This document shows positions 1 to 8,592 of a stretch of DNA of 64,000 nucleotides, one piece after another (position 1 is the first letter of the stretch; each line of letters begins with the position of its first letter). The notes beneath the pieces were generated by a model, which ran no database searches, was not told where the DNA came from, and was given only the letters and a program-made list of their open reading frames with translations. Made by a program: the position numbers and the translations under genes. Location: positions 1,468,501 through 1,532,500 of the forward strand of contig NZ_CP015418.1 in NCBI RefSeq assembly GCF_001633165.1, written 5' to 3'. The DNA comes from Rhodovulum sulfidophilum DSM 1374. GTDB taxonomy: Bacteria; Pseudomonadota; Alphaproteobacteria; Rhodobacterales; Rhodobacteraceae.

Positions 1-366
1 AAATATTACTATTTTCCTGGATGGCATCAGCCTGCGACCCTGATCAACCTCTATCTCCCGCGGCCGGTCTGGGTCGGGCTTCCGGACCGCCACAAGGCCG
101 TGCTCGAGGCCGGTTGCGGCGACATGATCCGGCAAACCCTCGCCGAGGGCGAGGCGGTGCAGGCGCAGGCGTTGCGGGCCATCGCGGCCGAAGGGGTCGA
201 GCTGCATCGCTGGCCGGCCGAGATGCTGGTCGCCTTCGAAACCGCCTGGCAGGCGGTCGTGGCCGAGGAATCCCGGCTCAATCCGAATTTTGCGCGGGTC
301 TACGCGTCGCTTGCGAAGTTTCGGGCCGATCGCCAGCAGTGGCGCCATTTCAGATTCCTGCAATAG
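1..366 (+). CDS. TRAP-type solute-binding protein (DctP family), 3' end only
   Basis: The gene is open from the first base in frame 1 and stops with TAG at 364-366, leaving 121 residues of the C-terminus. The fragment carries the family's usual C-terminal features: an aromatic-rich strand with FPGWHQPATLINL, a helix with ACGD-like CGDM, an HRWP motif and a final AEESRLNPNFARV helix. Proteins of this family bind organic acids in the periplasm for DctQM permeases. Here the next gene is not a permease: a membrane c-di-GMP protein begins at the base after the stop codon. That suggests a sensing rather than, or besides, a transport role (inference). The family call is firm; the ligand is unknown. 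Confidence 0.85.
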   Translation, partial: KYYYFPGWHQPATLINLYLPRPVWVGLPDRHKAVLEAGCGDMIRQTLAEGEAVQAQALRAIAAEGVELHRWPAEMLVAFETAWQAVVAEESRLNPNFARVYASLAKFRADRQQWRHFRFLQ

Positions 367-2934
367 ATGGAAAACGACCTGCGACAGCCCATGGCGCAGC
401 GGTTGCGCGACAGCGGCGCGCGACGGGGCCGAATGGCTTCGGTTCTGCGCGGGGGTGAAAGCAGCATCCTGAACGGGTTGGGGCTTGCCGCGGCCACCTT
501 CCTGACGCTGATCCTCGGGCTCGGGGCGCTCAGCCTCGGCCAGATCGGGTCGGTCACCGCGGTCTCTCTCGAGATGCGCGATGTGGCGCTTCCCAAGTTG
601 CTGGCGGTGAACGAGATAGAGATCGCGCTCGATGCCCATGCGCTCCTCGCGCGTCGTCGTGTACAGGTCACGGATTTCAGGCAGGCCGCGGATATCGACC
701 GCGAAATGCGCCGCGCCGCCGCGCGGTTTCTGACCGGTATCGAGCGCCTCGATCAGCTAACGCTCGGGGCGCGCGCGCTGGAGGTCGAACAGTCGCTCGA
801 GGCCGCCTGGCTGAAGTATCTGGCCGCCCTCGACCGGGTCGGACGGCTTTACGAACGCGGCGCTCTGGCCGATGCAGAGGCCGCGATGCAGGACAGTGTC
901 CGCGTGGCCGAGGCCGATGTCCGGCGCAGCGTCAGCGATCTGGTCGACGTCGTCCAGGCGGAGGCGGCCGGGATTTCGGCCGCGGCCGAGCGCGAGTGGC
1001 AGCGCGCCCGTGTGCTGACCCTCGGCGCGCTTCTGGCCGGGCTCGCGGCGACGCTGCTGACGATGCGTTGGGTGGTGCGCCGGGTCAGCCGACCATTGCT
1101 GGCGATCAGCGCGGCGATGCGGCGGCTGAACCGGGGCGAAGACGCCGCCATCCTGCCCGTTCTGCCGGGCCGGACCGATGAAATCGGCATTCTGGCCGAG
1201 GCCGCGGCAGCGTTTCGCGACAGTGTGCTGGAGGCCCGCGCCCTCGCCGCCGATCTCGAACTGCAGCGCGAAATCCTCGCGGCGTCGGTTCGCAACATGC
1301 CGCTCGGCCTTTGCATGCTCGACGAGCTGGGTCGGGTCGCGGTTTCGAACCGGGCCCTGGTCGAAATCTTCGATCTGTCCCCCGCCGACTGCGCCCCGGG
1401 TGTCGCCCAGCGCGATCTGCTCGACCGGCTGGCCGCGAGGGTCGACCGGGGACGGAAGAGTGCCGGTGAATTCAGCACCGGCATCGCCGCCACCGTGGCC
1501 CGGGGCGATCAGATGACCGGCACCTGGCAACTGATGGCAGGCGGCAGCGTCTCGGTCATCATCCAGCCCACGCCCGATGGCTGGATGATGATCGCGGAGG
1601 ATATCACCGAACGGGTCAGCCACGAGGCCAATATTCGGCACCTGGCGCGCCACGACCCGCTGACCGGCCTGCCCAACCGGCGCGCCTTCAGCGAGGCGAT
1701 CGACCGCGCGATCGCCGAGGCCGGGGCGGAATGTCCGGCCGCGGTTCTGTTCGTCGATCTCGACCGGTTCAAGAATGTCAACGACACGCTGGGCCACGGC
1801 ATCGGCGACGCGCTGCTGCGGCAGGTGGCGGCGCGGCTCAGCTGGGCCGTGCGCGATGCCGACACAGTGGCCCGTTTCGGCGGCGACGAATTTGCCGTAA
1901 TCCAGCGTGGCTGCGTCCAGCCCGAGGGGGCGCGGGGGCTCGGCGAGCGGATCATCGCGCTGCTGTCCTCGCCCTTCGAGATCGAGGGGAACAGCCTGCG
2001 CATCGGGGGCAGCGTCGGCGTGGCGCTGGCTCCGGGCGATGGCGACTGTGTCGCCGATGTGCTGAGGAATGCCGATCTCGCGCTTTATGCGGCGAAGGCG
2101 GCGGGCCGCGGCCAGTGCCTGTTCTTCGATCCCGAGATGAACGCGCGACAGCGCGCCTTGCAAAAGCTTGAACATGACCTGCGGCAAGCGGTGCTGAGCG
2201 ATGCTTTCGTGATGGAATACCAGCCGCTCTTCGATATCGCCTCGGGCGATCTGGTCGGGGCCGAGGCGCTGATGCGCTGGATCGATCCGGTGCGTGGCCG
2301 GGTATCGCCCGCCGAATTCGTCCCGATGGCCGAAGAGCTGGGCCTGATCGTTCCGCTCGGGGCCCGCGCGCTGGAGATGGCCTGCGCCGATGCCGCGACC
2401 TGGCCCGCCCATCTGAAGGTCGCGGTCAATCTTTCGCCGGTTCAGGTCCATCGTGTCGGGGTGGTCGAGGATGTGCGTGCCGCGCTGGCGGCGTCCGGGC
2501 TCGACCCGCGCCGGCTCGAGGTCGAGATCACCGAAGGCGTGCTGCTCGATCATGGACCCGAGGTGCTCGGCACCCTCGACGCGCTGCACGAAATGGGGGT
2601 GCAGATCGCACTCGACGATTTCGGGACCGGCTATTCCTCGCTGGGCTACCTGCGGGCGCTGCGGCTGGACAAGGTGAAGATCGATATCTCCTTCGTGCGC
2701 GAGTTGGAGAACGATCCCAGCGCGGCGGCCATTGTCCGCGCGGTCTGTTCGCTTTGTGCGAGCCTCGATATCGGCGTCACGGCCGAGGGGGTCGAGACGG
2801 CTGAACAGCTGGCGTCGGTCGCGGCGGCGGGCTGTATCGAGGCGCAGGGCTTCTATCTTGGCCGTCCGGGGGCGGCCGAGATCATCGCCGGGCTGGCTGG
2901 CGGTGCCCTGCAAGGCGGGCGGGGGGTGGCATGA
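367..2934 (+). CDS. Membrane-bound GGDEF-EAL c-di-GMP turnover protein with HAMP and PAS domains
   Basis: An 855-residue inner-membrane protein. It has a first membrane helix at about 36-58, a periplasmic helical region to about 215, a second helix at 217-236, a HAMP linker to about 290, a PAS-like region to about 415, GGDEF at about 425-590 and EAL at about 605-850. The diguanylate cyclase motif GGDEF is intact at 505-509, with an RxxD product-inhibition site (RDAD, 496-499) five residues before it. The phosphodiesterase signature is EAL at 633-635 with DDFGTGYSS downstream. Both activities look possible. The ATG at 367 directly follows the stop of the binding-protein gene, so the two are probably cotranslated; later ATGs at 391 and 433 are alternatives. 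The periplasmic region could read the state of the binding protein. Confidence 0.9.
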   Translation: MENDLRQPMAQRLRDSGARRGRMASVLRGGESSILNGLGLAAATFLTLILGLGALSLGQIGSVTAVSLEMRDVALPKLLAVNEIEIALDAHALLARRRVQVTDFRQAADIDREMRRAAARFLTGIERLDQLTLGARALEVEQSLEAAWLKYLAALDRVGRLYERGALADAEAAMQDSVRVAEADVRRSVSDLVDVVQAEAAGISAAAEREWQRARVLTLGALLAGLAATLLTMRWVVRRVSRPLLAISAAMRRLNRGEDAAILPVLPGRTDEIGILAEAAAAFRDSVLEARALAADLELQREILAASVRNMPLGLCMLDELGRVAVSNRALVEIFDLSPADCAPGVAQRDLLDRLAARVDRGRKSAGEFSTGIAATVARGDQMTGTWQLMAGGSVSVIIQPTPDGWMMIAEDITERVSHEANIRHLARHDPLTGLPNRRAFSEAIDRAIAEAGAECPAAVLFVDLDRFKNVNDTLGHGIGDALLRQVAARLSWAVRDADTVARFGGDEFAVIQRGCVQPEGARGLGERIIALLSSPFEIEGNSLRIGGSVGVALAPGDGDCVADVLRNADLALYAAKAAGRGQCLFFDPEMNARQRALQKLEHDLRQAVLSDAFVMEYQPLFDIASGDLVGAEALMRWIDPVRGRVSPAEFVPMAEELGLIVPLGARALEMACADAATWPAHLKVAVNLSPVQVHRVGVVEDVRAALAASGLDPRRLEVEITEGVLLDHGPEVLGTLDALHEMGVQIALDDFGTGYSSLGYLRALRLDKVKIDISFVRELENDPSAAAIVRAVCSLCASLDIGVTAEGVETAEQLASVAAAGCIEAQGFYLGRPGAAEIIAGLAGGALQGGRGVA

Positions 2935-5900
2935 GCCGACCCGTTCAGGGCAGCCCGGGGGAGGCGGCCGCGCCCCTCTTCGGGGAGGTGGCCGATCTGG
3001 TCGCGCTGATGGCGGCCCCCGCCTGGGCCACCGGTCCCGATGGCACCGTGCTGGCGGCAAACCCTGCCGCGGCCGCGCTGCTCGACCGCCCGGTTGCGGA
3101 CTGGGTCGGGCTTGGTGACACGGCATTGCTGGTCGGGCGCCAGGTCGCGCGGTTCCGTCGCGCCCGCGCCGGGGTCGGACGCGACGGGGCGGTCCGGGTC
3201 CGCTTCCGCGGCTGTTTCCTGACCGGAGGCGGGCACCCGCGCCTGCTCGACTGCAGTCTCACCGCGCTTGCAGAGACCCGGGGCGGCGCTGTGCTGGTGC
3301 AGGCCGACCCGGTCGCGCCCTCGCGCATCGGAACGGCCTGCTCTGCGGCCGGGACCGGGCATCTGTCGCGTTCCCAGGCGGTGTTGCCGCGCGCGGCCGA
3401 ACTCGTCGGCTTTGCCGAATGGTCCCTCGATCCGGATTGCGGCCGGATCCGGGTCGCGGACGGGATGCTGGCGATGCTGGGGCATGACCCCGACAGGGGC
3501 GAGATCGACTCGGCCTGGCTCCGGTCGCGGGTCCATCCCGAGGACCGTCCGGCCATGCGCGCCGTGGCCGCGCGGCTGATCCGGGGCGATGACGAGAGCA
3601 TCCGGATCGACTGCCGTTTGCGGCACCGCGACGGCCGCTATCTCTGGGTGGAGGCGAGCGCCCGCCGGGTCGAGCCGGGGCTGGGGCAGCGGCCGGTCTT
3701 CTGCGGCGTCCTCTCGGATGTGACCCATCACAAGGAGCATGAGGCGCAACTGCAGCAGGCGCTGTTCGAGGCGCGGCGTGTCCGCACCGAGGCCGCGAAA
3801 ACCGAAGGCATCATACGGATCGCCGCCGAGGGTGCCGGGTTCGGGCACTGGACCTTCGATCCGGTCATCGAGACCTACTGGCTGGACGAGGTCTTTTCCC
3901 GGACGCTGGGATACCGGCCCGGCGCCATCGACACCAGCCGCAGCGGGTTCCGAGAGCTGCTTCATCCCGACGATGCCGAGGCGGCCCGCGCCGCGATGGA
4001 TGCGCTGGTTTCGGGCGCGTCCGAACGGATGCATATCGATTGCCGCCTGCGCGCCGCCGACGGAACCTGGCGCTGGTTCGAGACCAGCGCCCGGCTGGTG
4101 TCGCTGAGCGAGGTCGGTCTGCCGCCGCTGGTCTGCGGCATCAGCCGCGACATCACCCCCCGCAAGACCTACGAACAGGAGCTTGCCCATGCCCTGGAAC
4201 TCGCGCGCCAGGCCCGCGACGAGGCCGAGGCGGCGCGGGTCAAGCAGCAGTTGCAGGCCACGATCCTCCGGGTCTCGACCGAATACAGCAATGTCGTTCC
4301 CTGGCACGCGGTGCCCTCGCTCGGGCTGTTTCGGGCCGACGATCATCTTGCCGCGATGCTGGGCTATCCGCCCGGACGCCGCTTCACCGCCGCCGAGTTC
4401 CGCAACCTGATCCATTCCGAGGACGCCTCCGAGGCGCTGGGCCGGGTCGATGCGCTTTACAGGCGCAAGCTCGAGGCGATCGCGGTCGAGTTCCGGGTTC
4501 GGCGCGGCGATGGCGGCTGGTGCTGGGTATCCTCGAAGGCGCGCTGGCTCGACCGGGCCGCGTCGGGACTGCCCGACATGATCTGCGGCACGCTGACCGA
4601 GGTCACCGCGCTCAAGGCCAACGAGACGCGGCTGGCCGAGGCGCTGGCCGCCGCCGAAACCGCCCGGATCGACTCCCAGACCCGCGAGGAGATGCTGCGC
4701 ACATCGGCGCTGTGCAGCGGGATCGCGCATTGGGTGGTCTGTCCGGCCACCGGCGAAGGCTGGATCCCCGACGGCACCTATGGTCTGCTGGGCTATGCGC
4801 CGGGCGCCTTCCCGCCCCAGAAGGGCTGCTGGCGCGGCCTCATCCATGAGGAGGACAGCGTCGAGGCGGTGGCCCTGATGCGCGACCTGCTGGAGGGGCG
4901 CTCGGAAACCTATGCCCATGAACACCGGCTGTTGCATGCCGATGGCTCGTATCACTGGTACCGCGCGGTTGCGCGGCGGGTCCGCCGGGCGGCCTCGGGG
5001 CAACCCGACCTGATCGCCGGTGCGCTGGTCAGCATCGACCATGTCAAGGAGAACGAGGCGCGGCTGGCCGAGGCCGCCGAGGCCGCCCGCCTTGCCGGCG
5101 AGCGGCTGAACACCCTGGCCGACAACGCCCCCGGGGCCCTTTTCATCTTTCTCATTTCGCCCGACGGCCGGTTCGAGCTGCCCTATTTCAGCGCCAAGCT
5201 GCCCGCTCTGATGGGGCTGAGCCGGGCCGAGATCGAGGCCGATGCCAGCGCGCTCATGACCCGGGTCGCTCCCGATCACATCCGTGCCCTGCGCCGGGCG
5301 ATCGCGACCTCGCAGCGCGGGCTGACGCCTTTCGAGATGCGGTTGCGGGTCTGCAGGCCCGAGGGTGGTTTCCGCTCGGTGCTGGTCGCGTCGCTGCCCT
5401 TCGCGCGCGAGGACGGGACCGTGGTCTGGTACGGCAATGTCTTCGACATCACCGACCGCCTGGACGCCGAGCGCCGTGCCGCCGAGGCGGCCGAGGAGGG
5501 GCGCCGCGTCCATGAGCGGCTGAGTTCGGTGGCGATGATCGCGCCGGTCGGGCTTTACGAATTTCGTCGCCAGGCCGATGGCAGCATCGATTTCCCTTAT
5601 ACCACGCCCAAATTCGAGGACATCATGGGCCTCAGCCGCGAAGAGATCGGCATGCGGAGCTGCGATGTCCTGCGGCGGATTGATCCCGAGGATCTGCCGC
5701 ATGTGCTCGCCAGCATCGAGGACAGTGCCCGCGATCTTTCGCTCTGGAGCCAGCGGTTCCGGATCCGCCATCCGGAGCGGGGGCTGATCTGGCTGTCGGG
5801 CGCCTCGGCGCCGCGTCGTCAGGAGGACGGCACCATCCTCTGGGCCGGGGCGCTGCATGACGTCACCGGCGATGTCCAGCGCGAGGCAGAGCTTCGTCAG

Positions 5901-7238
5901 GCGCATCGGCTGGCCGAGGCGATGCGGGCCGAGAACGAGCGGCAGGCGCTGCATGACGGTCTGACCGGGCTGCCCAACCGGCGGTTTTACGACCGGGTGC
6001 TGAGCAGCCGGATCGAGGCGGCGCGGGCGGGGCAGGGACCGCGCGACTGCGTGCTGATCCGGATCGACCTCGATCATTTCAAATATGTCAACGACACGCT
6101 GGGCCATGAGGCCGGTGACAGGGTCCTGATCCGGGTGGCCGAGGTGTTGCGCCAAATGCTGCGCGCGGTCGATTTCGTGGCCCGCATCGGTGGCGATGAA
6201 TTCTCGATCCTGCTCGGCCCGGACATGAACCAGGACAATGCGCGCGAACTGGTCGAACGGGTGCAGGGCGCGCTGAGCCGGCCGCTGACCTATGAGGGGC
6301 GGCTCTGCCGGTTCGGCGCCAGTTTCGGCATTGCCCATACCGGGGACATCACCGAGCTTGGGGCCGAACTGCAGCTTTTTGCCGATGCCGCGCTGTACCG
6401 GGCCAAGGAAGGCGGGCGCAACCGGATGGAGTTCTTCACCGCCGAGCTGCATCGGAACATCCTCAACGATCGCCGGATCGCCGTGGAACTGCATGAGGCG
6501 CTGGAGCGGGACGAATTCGAACCTTTCTTCCAGCCCCAGATCGCGGCCGAGGACGGGCGTCTGGTCGGGGCCGAGACGCTTCTGCGCTGGCGTCACCCCG
6601 AAAAGGGCCTGCTGTCGCCCGATGACTTCATGCATGTGGCCGAACAGCTTCGGATCGTGCCCGAGATTGACCGGATCATGATGCGCAAGACGCGCTCTGC
6701 CCTGGCGCGCTGGCAGGATCAGGGGCTGGTGCTGCCCAAGATCAGCTTCAATGTCAGCTCGGGCCGGATGCATGATCCCGATGTGGTCTCGCTGGCGCGC
6801 TCGATGGCTGGCGGCGGCACCAGGGTTACCTTCGAATTGCTGGAATCGATCCTCGTCGAGGAGGAGAGCGATGCCTTCCGGTTCCATCTCGACCAGATCC
6901 GCGAGGCCGGGATCGACATCGAAATCGACGATTTCGGCTCGGGCCATGCCTCGATCATCGGGGTGATGGAGATCGCGCCCAAGGCGCTGAAGATCGACCG
7001 TCGGATCGTGCGCCCGGTGGCCTGCGACATGCGCTCACGCAATCTGGTGCGGGCGATCATCGAGATCGCCGAGACGCTGGGCATCGCCACCGTGGCCGAG
7101 GGGGTGGAAACCGAGGAACAGGCGAAGATCCTGCGCGGCGTCGGCTGTCAGGTGCTGCAGGGGTATCTGTTTTCCCATCCGCTCGACGAGGGCGACTTCC
7201 TTGCCTTCACGCGCGCCGATCTGAAAAAGCGCGCCTGA
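2931..7238 (+). CDS. Multi-PAS GGDEF-EAL c-di-GMP signalling protein
   Basis: A 1435-residue, apparently soluble protein whose ATG overlaps the previous stop by four bases. The N-terminal 990 residues are a chain of about six or seven PAS/PAC units, seen as recurring W-containing PAC strands (RYLWVEASARRV, TWRWFETSARLV, GWCWVSSKARWL, YHWYRAVARRV) followed by short coiled linkers. GGDEF is intact at 1087-1091 with an RAVD inhibition site five residues upstream. The EAL domain reads ETL at 1215-1217; the catalytic Glu is kept, as are Asn in FNVS, the DDFG pair, the KID lysine and EGVE. Its DDFGSGHAS loop departs from the usual DDFGTGYSS. It probably integrates cytoplasmic signals alongside its membrane partner. 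Confidence 0.9.
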   Translation: MSRPVQGSPGEAAAPLFGEVADLVALMAAPAWATGPDGTVLAANPAAAALLDRPVADWVGLGDTALLVGRQVARFRRARAGVGRDGAVRVRFRGCFLTGGGHPRLLDCSLTALAETRGGAVLVQADPVAPSRIGTACSAAGTGHLSRSQAVLPRAAELVGFAEWSLDPDCGRIRVADGMLAMLGHDPDRGEIDSAWLRSRVHPEDRPAMRAVAARLIRGDDESIRIDCRLRHRDGRYLWVEASARRVEPGLGQRPVFCGVLSDVTHHKEHEAQLQQALFEARRVRTEAAKTEGIIRIAAEGAGFGHWTFDPVIETYWLDEVFSRTLGYRPGAIDTSRSGFRELLHPDDAEAARAAMDALVSGASERMHIDCRLRAADGTWRWFETSARLVSLSEVGLPPLVCGISRDITPRKTYEQELAHALELARQARDEAEAARVKQQLQATILRVSTEYSNVVPWHAVPSLGLFRADDHLAAMLGYPPGRRFTAAEFRNLIHSEDASEALGRVDALYRRKLEAIAVEFRVRRGDGGWCWVSSKARWLDRAASGLPDMICGTLTEVTALKANETRLAEALAAAETARIDSQTREEMLRTSALCSGIAHWVVCPATGEGWIPDGTYGLLGYAPGAFPPQKGCWRGLIHEEDSVEAVALMRDLLEGRSETYAHEHRLLHADGSYHWYRAVARRVRRAASGQPDLIAGALVSIDHVKENEARLAEAAEAARLAGERLNTLADNAPGALFIFLISPDGRFELPYFSAKLPALMGLSRAEIEADASALMTRVAPDHIRALRRAIATSQRGLTPFEMRLRVCRPEGGFRSVLVASLPFAREDGTVVWYGNVFDITDRLDAERRAAEAAEEGRRVHERLSSVAMIAPVGLYEFRRQADGSIDFPYTTPKFEDIMGLSREEIGMRSCDVLRRIDPEDLPHVLASIEDSARDLSLWSQRFRIRHPERGLIWLSGASAPRRQEDGTILWAGALHDVTGDVQREAELRQAHRLAEAMRAENERQALHDGLTGLPNRRFYDRVLSSRIEAARAGQGPRDCVLIRIDLDHFKYVNDTLGHEAGDRVLIRVAEVLRQMLRAVDFVARIGGDEFSILLGPDMNQDNARELVERVQGALSRPLTYEGRLCRFGASFGIAHTGDITELGAELQLFADAALYRAKEGGRNRMEFFTAELHRNILNDRRIAVELHEALERDEFEPFFQPQIAAEDGRLVGAETLLRWRHPEKGLLSPDDFMHVAEQLRIVPEIDRIMMRKTRSALARWQDQGLVLPKISFNVSSGRMHDPDVVSLARSMAGGGTRVTFELLESILVEEESDAFRFHLDQIREAGIDIEIDDFGSGHASIIGVMEIAPKALKIDRRIVRPVACDMRSRNLVRAIIEIAETLGIATVAEGVETEEQAKILRGVGCQVLQGYLFSHPLDEGDFLAFTRADLKKRA

Positions 7239-7309
7239 GCGGGCGGCCGCAAGCCTGCCGCAGGGGCCGACCCGCCGACGGGGCTTTCGCACGCCTCCGG
7301 CGGGCCGGC

Positions 7310-8494
7310 TCAGAGGATGAAGCGGCGGCGGATTTCCTCGATCGCGGCGGCGCGGCCATCGGCATTGTAGAACGAGCCCTTGACCTGGATCGTCGACAGC
7401 GCTCGTTCGAAGCTGTGGAAATAGTCGCTATCGACCGGCTCGGGCGCGGTCCAGAACCGGTCGATGCCGCGGTGATGGGTGAGGCCCGGCAGGTCGTAGA
7501 CCGCCTGGCCCATGGCGCAGACCGGAATGCCCATCCGCAGCGCATGGATACCGACCGTCGAATTGACCAGCACCACCCCCTGCGAGCCCTTTATCAGCGC
7601 CCCGAGATCGCCGCCACGGATCACATGCACCCGTTTGGCAAGACCATGGCGCCGGGCCAGCCGCGGCACCCGCGAGAACCAGCGCCCCAGCCCGCTGTCG
7701 AGCGGATGGATCTTGACCACCAGATGCCGGTCGGCCGGGGCATGGGCGGCAAAGGAGGCCATGGTCTCGTCGAGGAATGTCAGCAGGTCGGGGTAATCCG
7801 ACGAGGCGCGGATCTGGTAATCGACCTCGAGCTGCATCGCGATCAGGTTGAACGGCGTCGCCTCGGTTTTCAGCCGCTCGATCAGCGTCTGGGCCGCACG
7901 CTTGCGGCGGCGCTCGCGCAGCAATTCGGGCAGCCAGCTCAGATATTCGATTGCGGGCCAGTTGGGGCGGTCCGAGACATGCAGCGGGTAGAATGGCCGT
8001 CCGAAGCTTTGCAGCAATGCGAAGCTGACCTCGTTGAAGGCCTCGACCCCGAAGCCGAAGGGATAGAGGTTGCGCATGTCGGGGGCCTCGACGCCCTCGG
8101 CCATGGCCTCGATCTCGGGTCTGGTCCGGGGGAAGGTCGAAAGCGCCCCCATGCCCTCGGGTTCAAGCGTCAGCCAGTCGGGGCGCAGATAGCCGAATTC
8201 GATCGCCCAGCAGCGGCGGCGAAGCCTGCGGCCTTCTTCCAGCGCGATGGCGTGATAGGGCAGGCGGTCGGCATAATACAGGATGTCGGTCACGCCCTCG
8301 CGTTCGATCAGGCGGAACACGAAGCGGCGCCAGCGTTCCAGTCCGCCCTGGAAATCGATGGCCGGGCGGCTGCCCCAGAAGATGCGGTCGGCGAGCCCGA
8401 AATTGACCTTGACCACGCGGTGGCCGTCGGCCTCGAGCCCGGCGGCGAGATCGCGCCAGAAACCGGAGGGATGGCCCTGCAGCATCAGGAACAC
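7310..8494 (-). CDS. KpsS-family capsule polysaccharide protein (beta-Kdo transferase-like), copy 1
   Basis: A 394-residue protein of the KpsS/LipB family, whose members add beta-Kdo to the lipid end of group 2 capsules. It begins with a strand and loop LMLQGHPSGFW, has the EFGYLRPDW motif, and ends with HPLDSGLG, VLVNSTVG and the YDLPGLTHH segment typical of the family. I chose the GTG at 8494 because AAGGG lies five bases upstream and it brings the conserved first strand to the N-terminus; a longer reading frame to 8824 has no family homology. It is divergent from a second KpsS homologue across 98 bases. No capsule ABC-exporter genes lie nearby. Confidence 0.8.
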   Translation of the reverse strand: MFLMLQGHPSGFWRDLAAGLEADGHRVVKVNFGLADRIFWGSRPAIDFQGGLERWRRFVFRLIEREGVTDILYYADRLPYHAIALEEGRRLRRRCWAIEFGYLRPDWLTLEPEGMGALSTFPRTRPEIEAMAEGVEAPDMRNLYPFGFGVEAFNEVSFALLQSFGRPFYPLHVSDRPNWPAIEYLSWLPELLRERRRKRAAQTLIERLKTEATPFNLIAMQLEVDYQIRASSDYPDLLTFLDETMASFAAHAPADRHLVVKIHPLDSGLGRWFSRVPRLARRHGLAKRVHVIRGGDLGALIKGSQGVVLVNSTVGIHALRMGIPVCAMGQAVYDLPGLTHHRGIDRFWTAPEPVDSDYFHSFERALSTIQVKGSFYNADGRAAAIEEIRRRFIL

Positions 8495-8592
8495 GCGGCC
8501 CTTGCATGCACGGTGATCGAATGCCACAACCCGCGCGTGCTTTTGCGGCGTCAGGCCTCTGGGTGCGACGAACTGGCTTGGGAACTGCGTCA

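Noticed and set aside
2853..6947. A minus-strand frame of about 1360 codons opposite the multi-PAS gene
   Set aside because: It mirrors the codon pattern of the real GGDEF-EAL gene, has no domain or ribosome site and is rich in His/Pro/Arg, as expected for antisense of GC-rich coding DNA.
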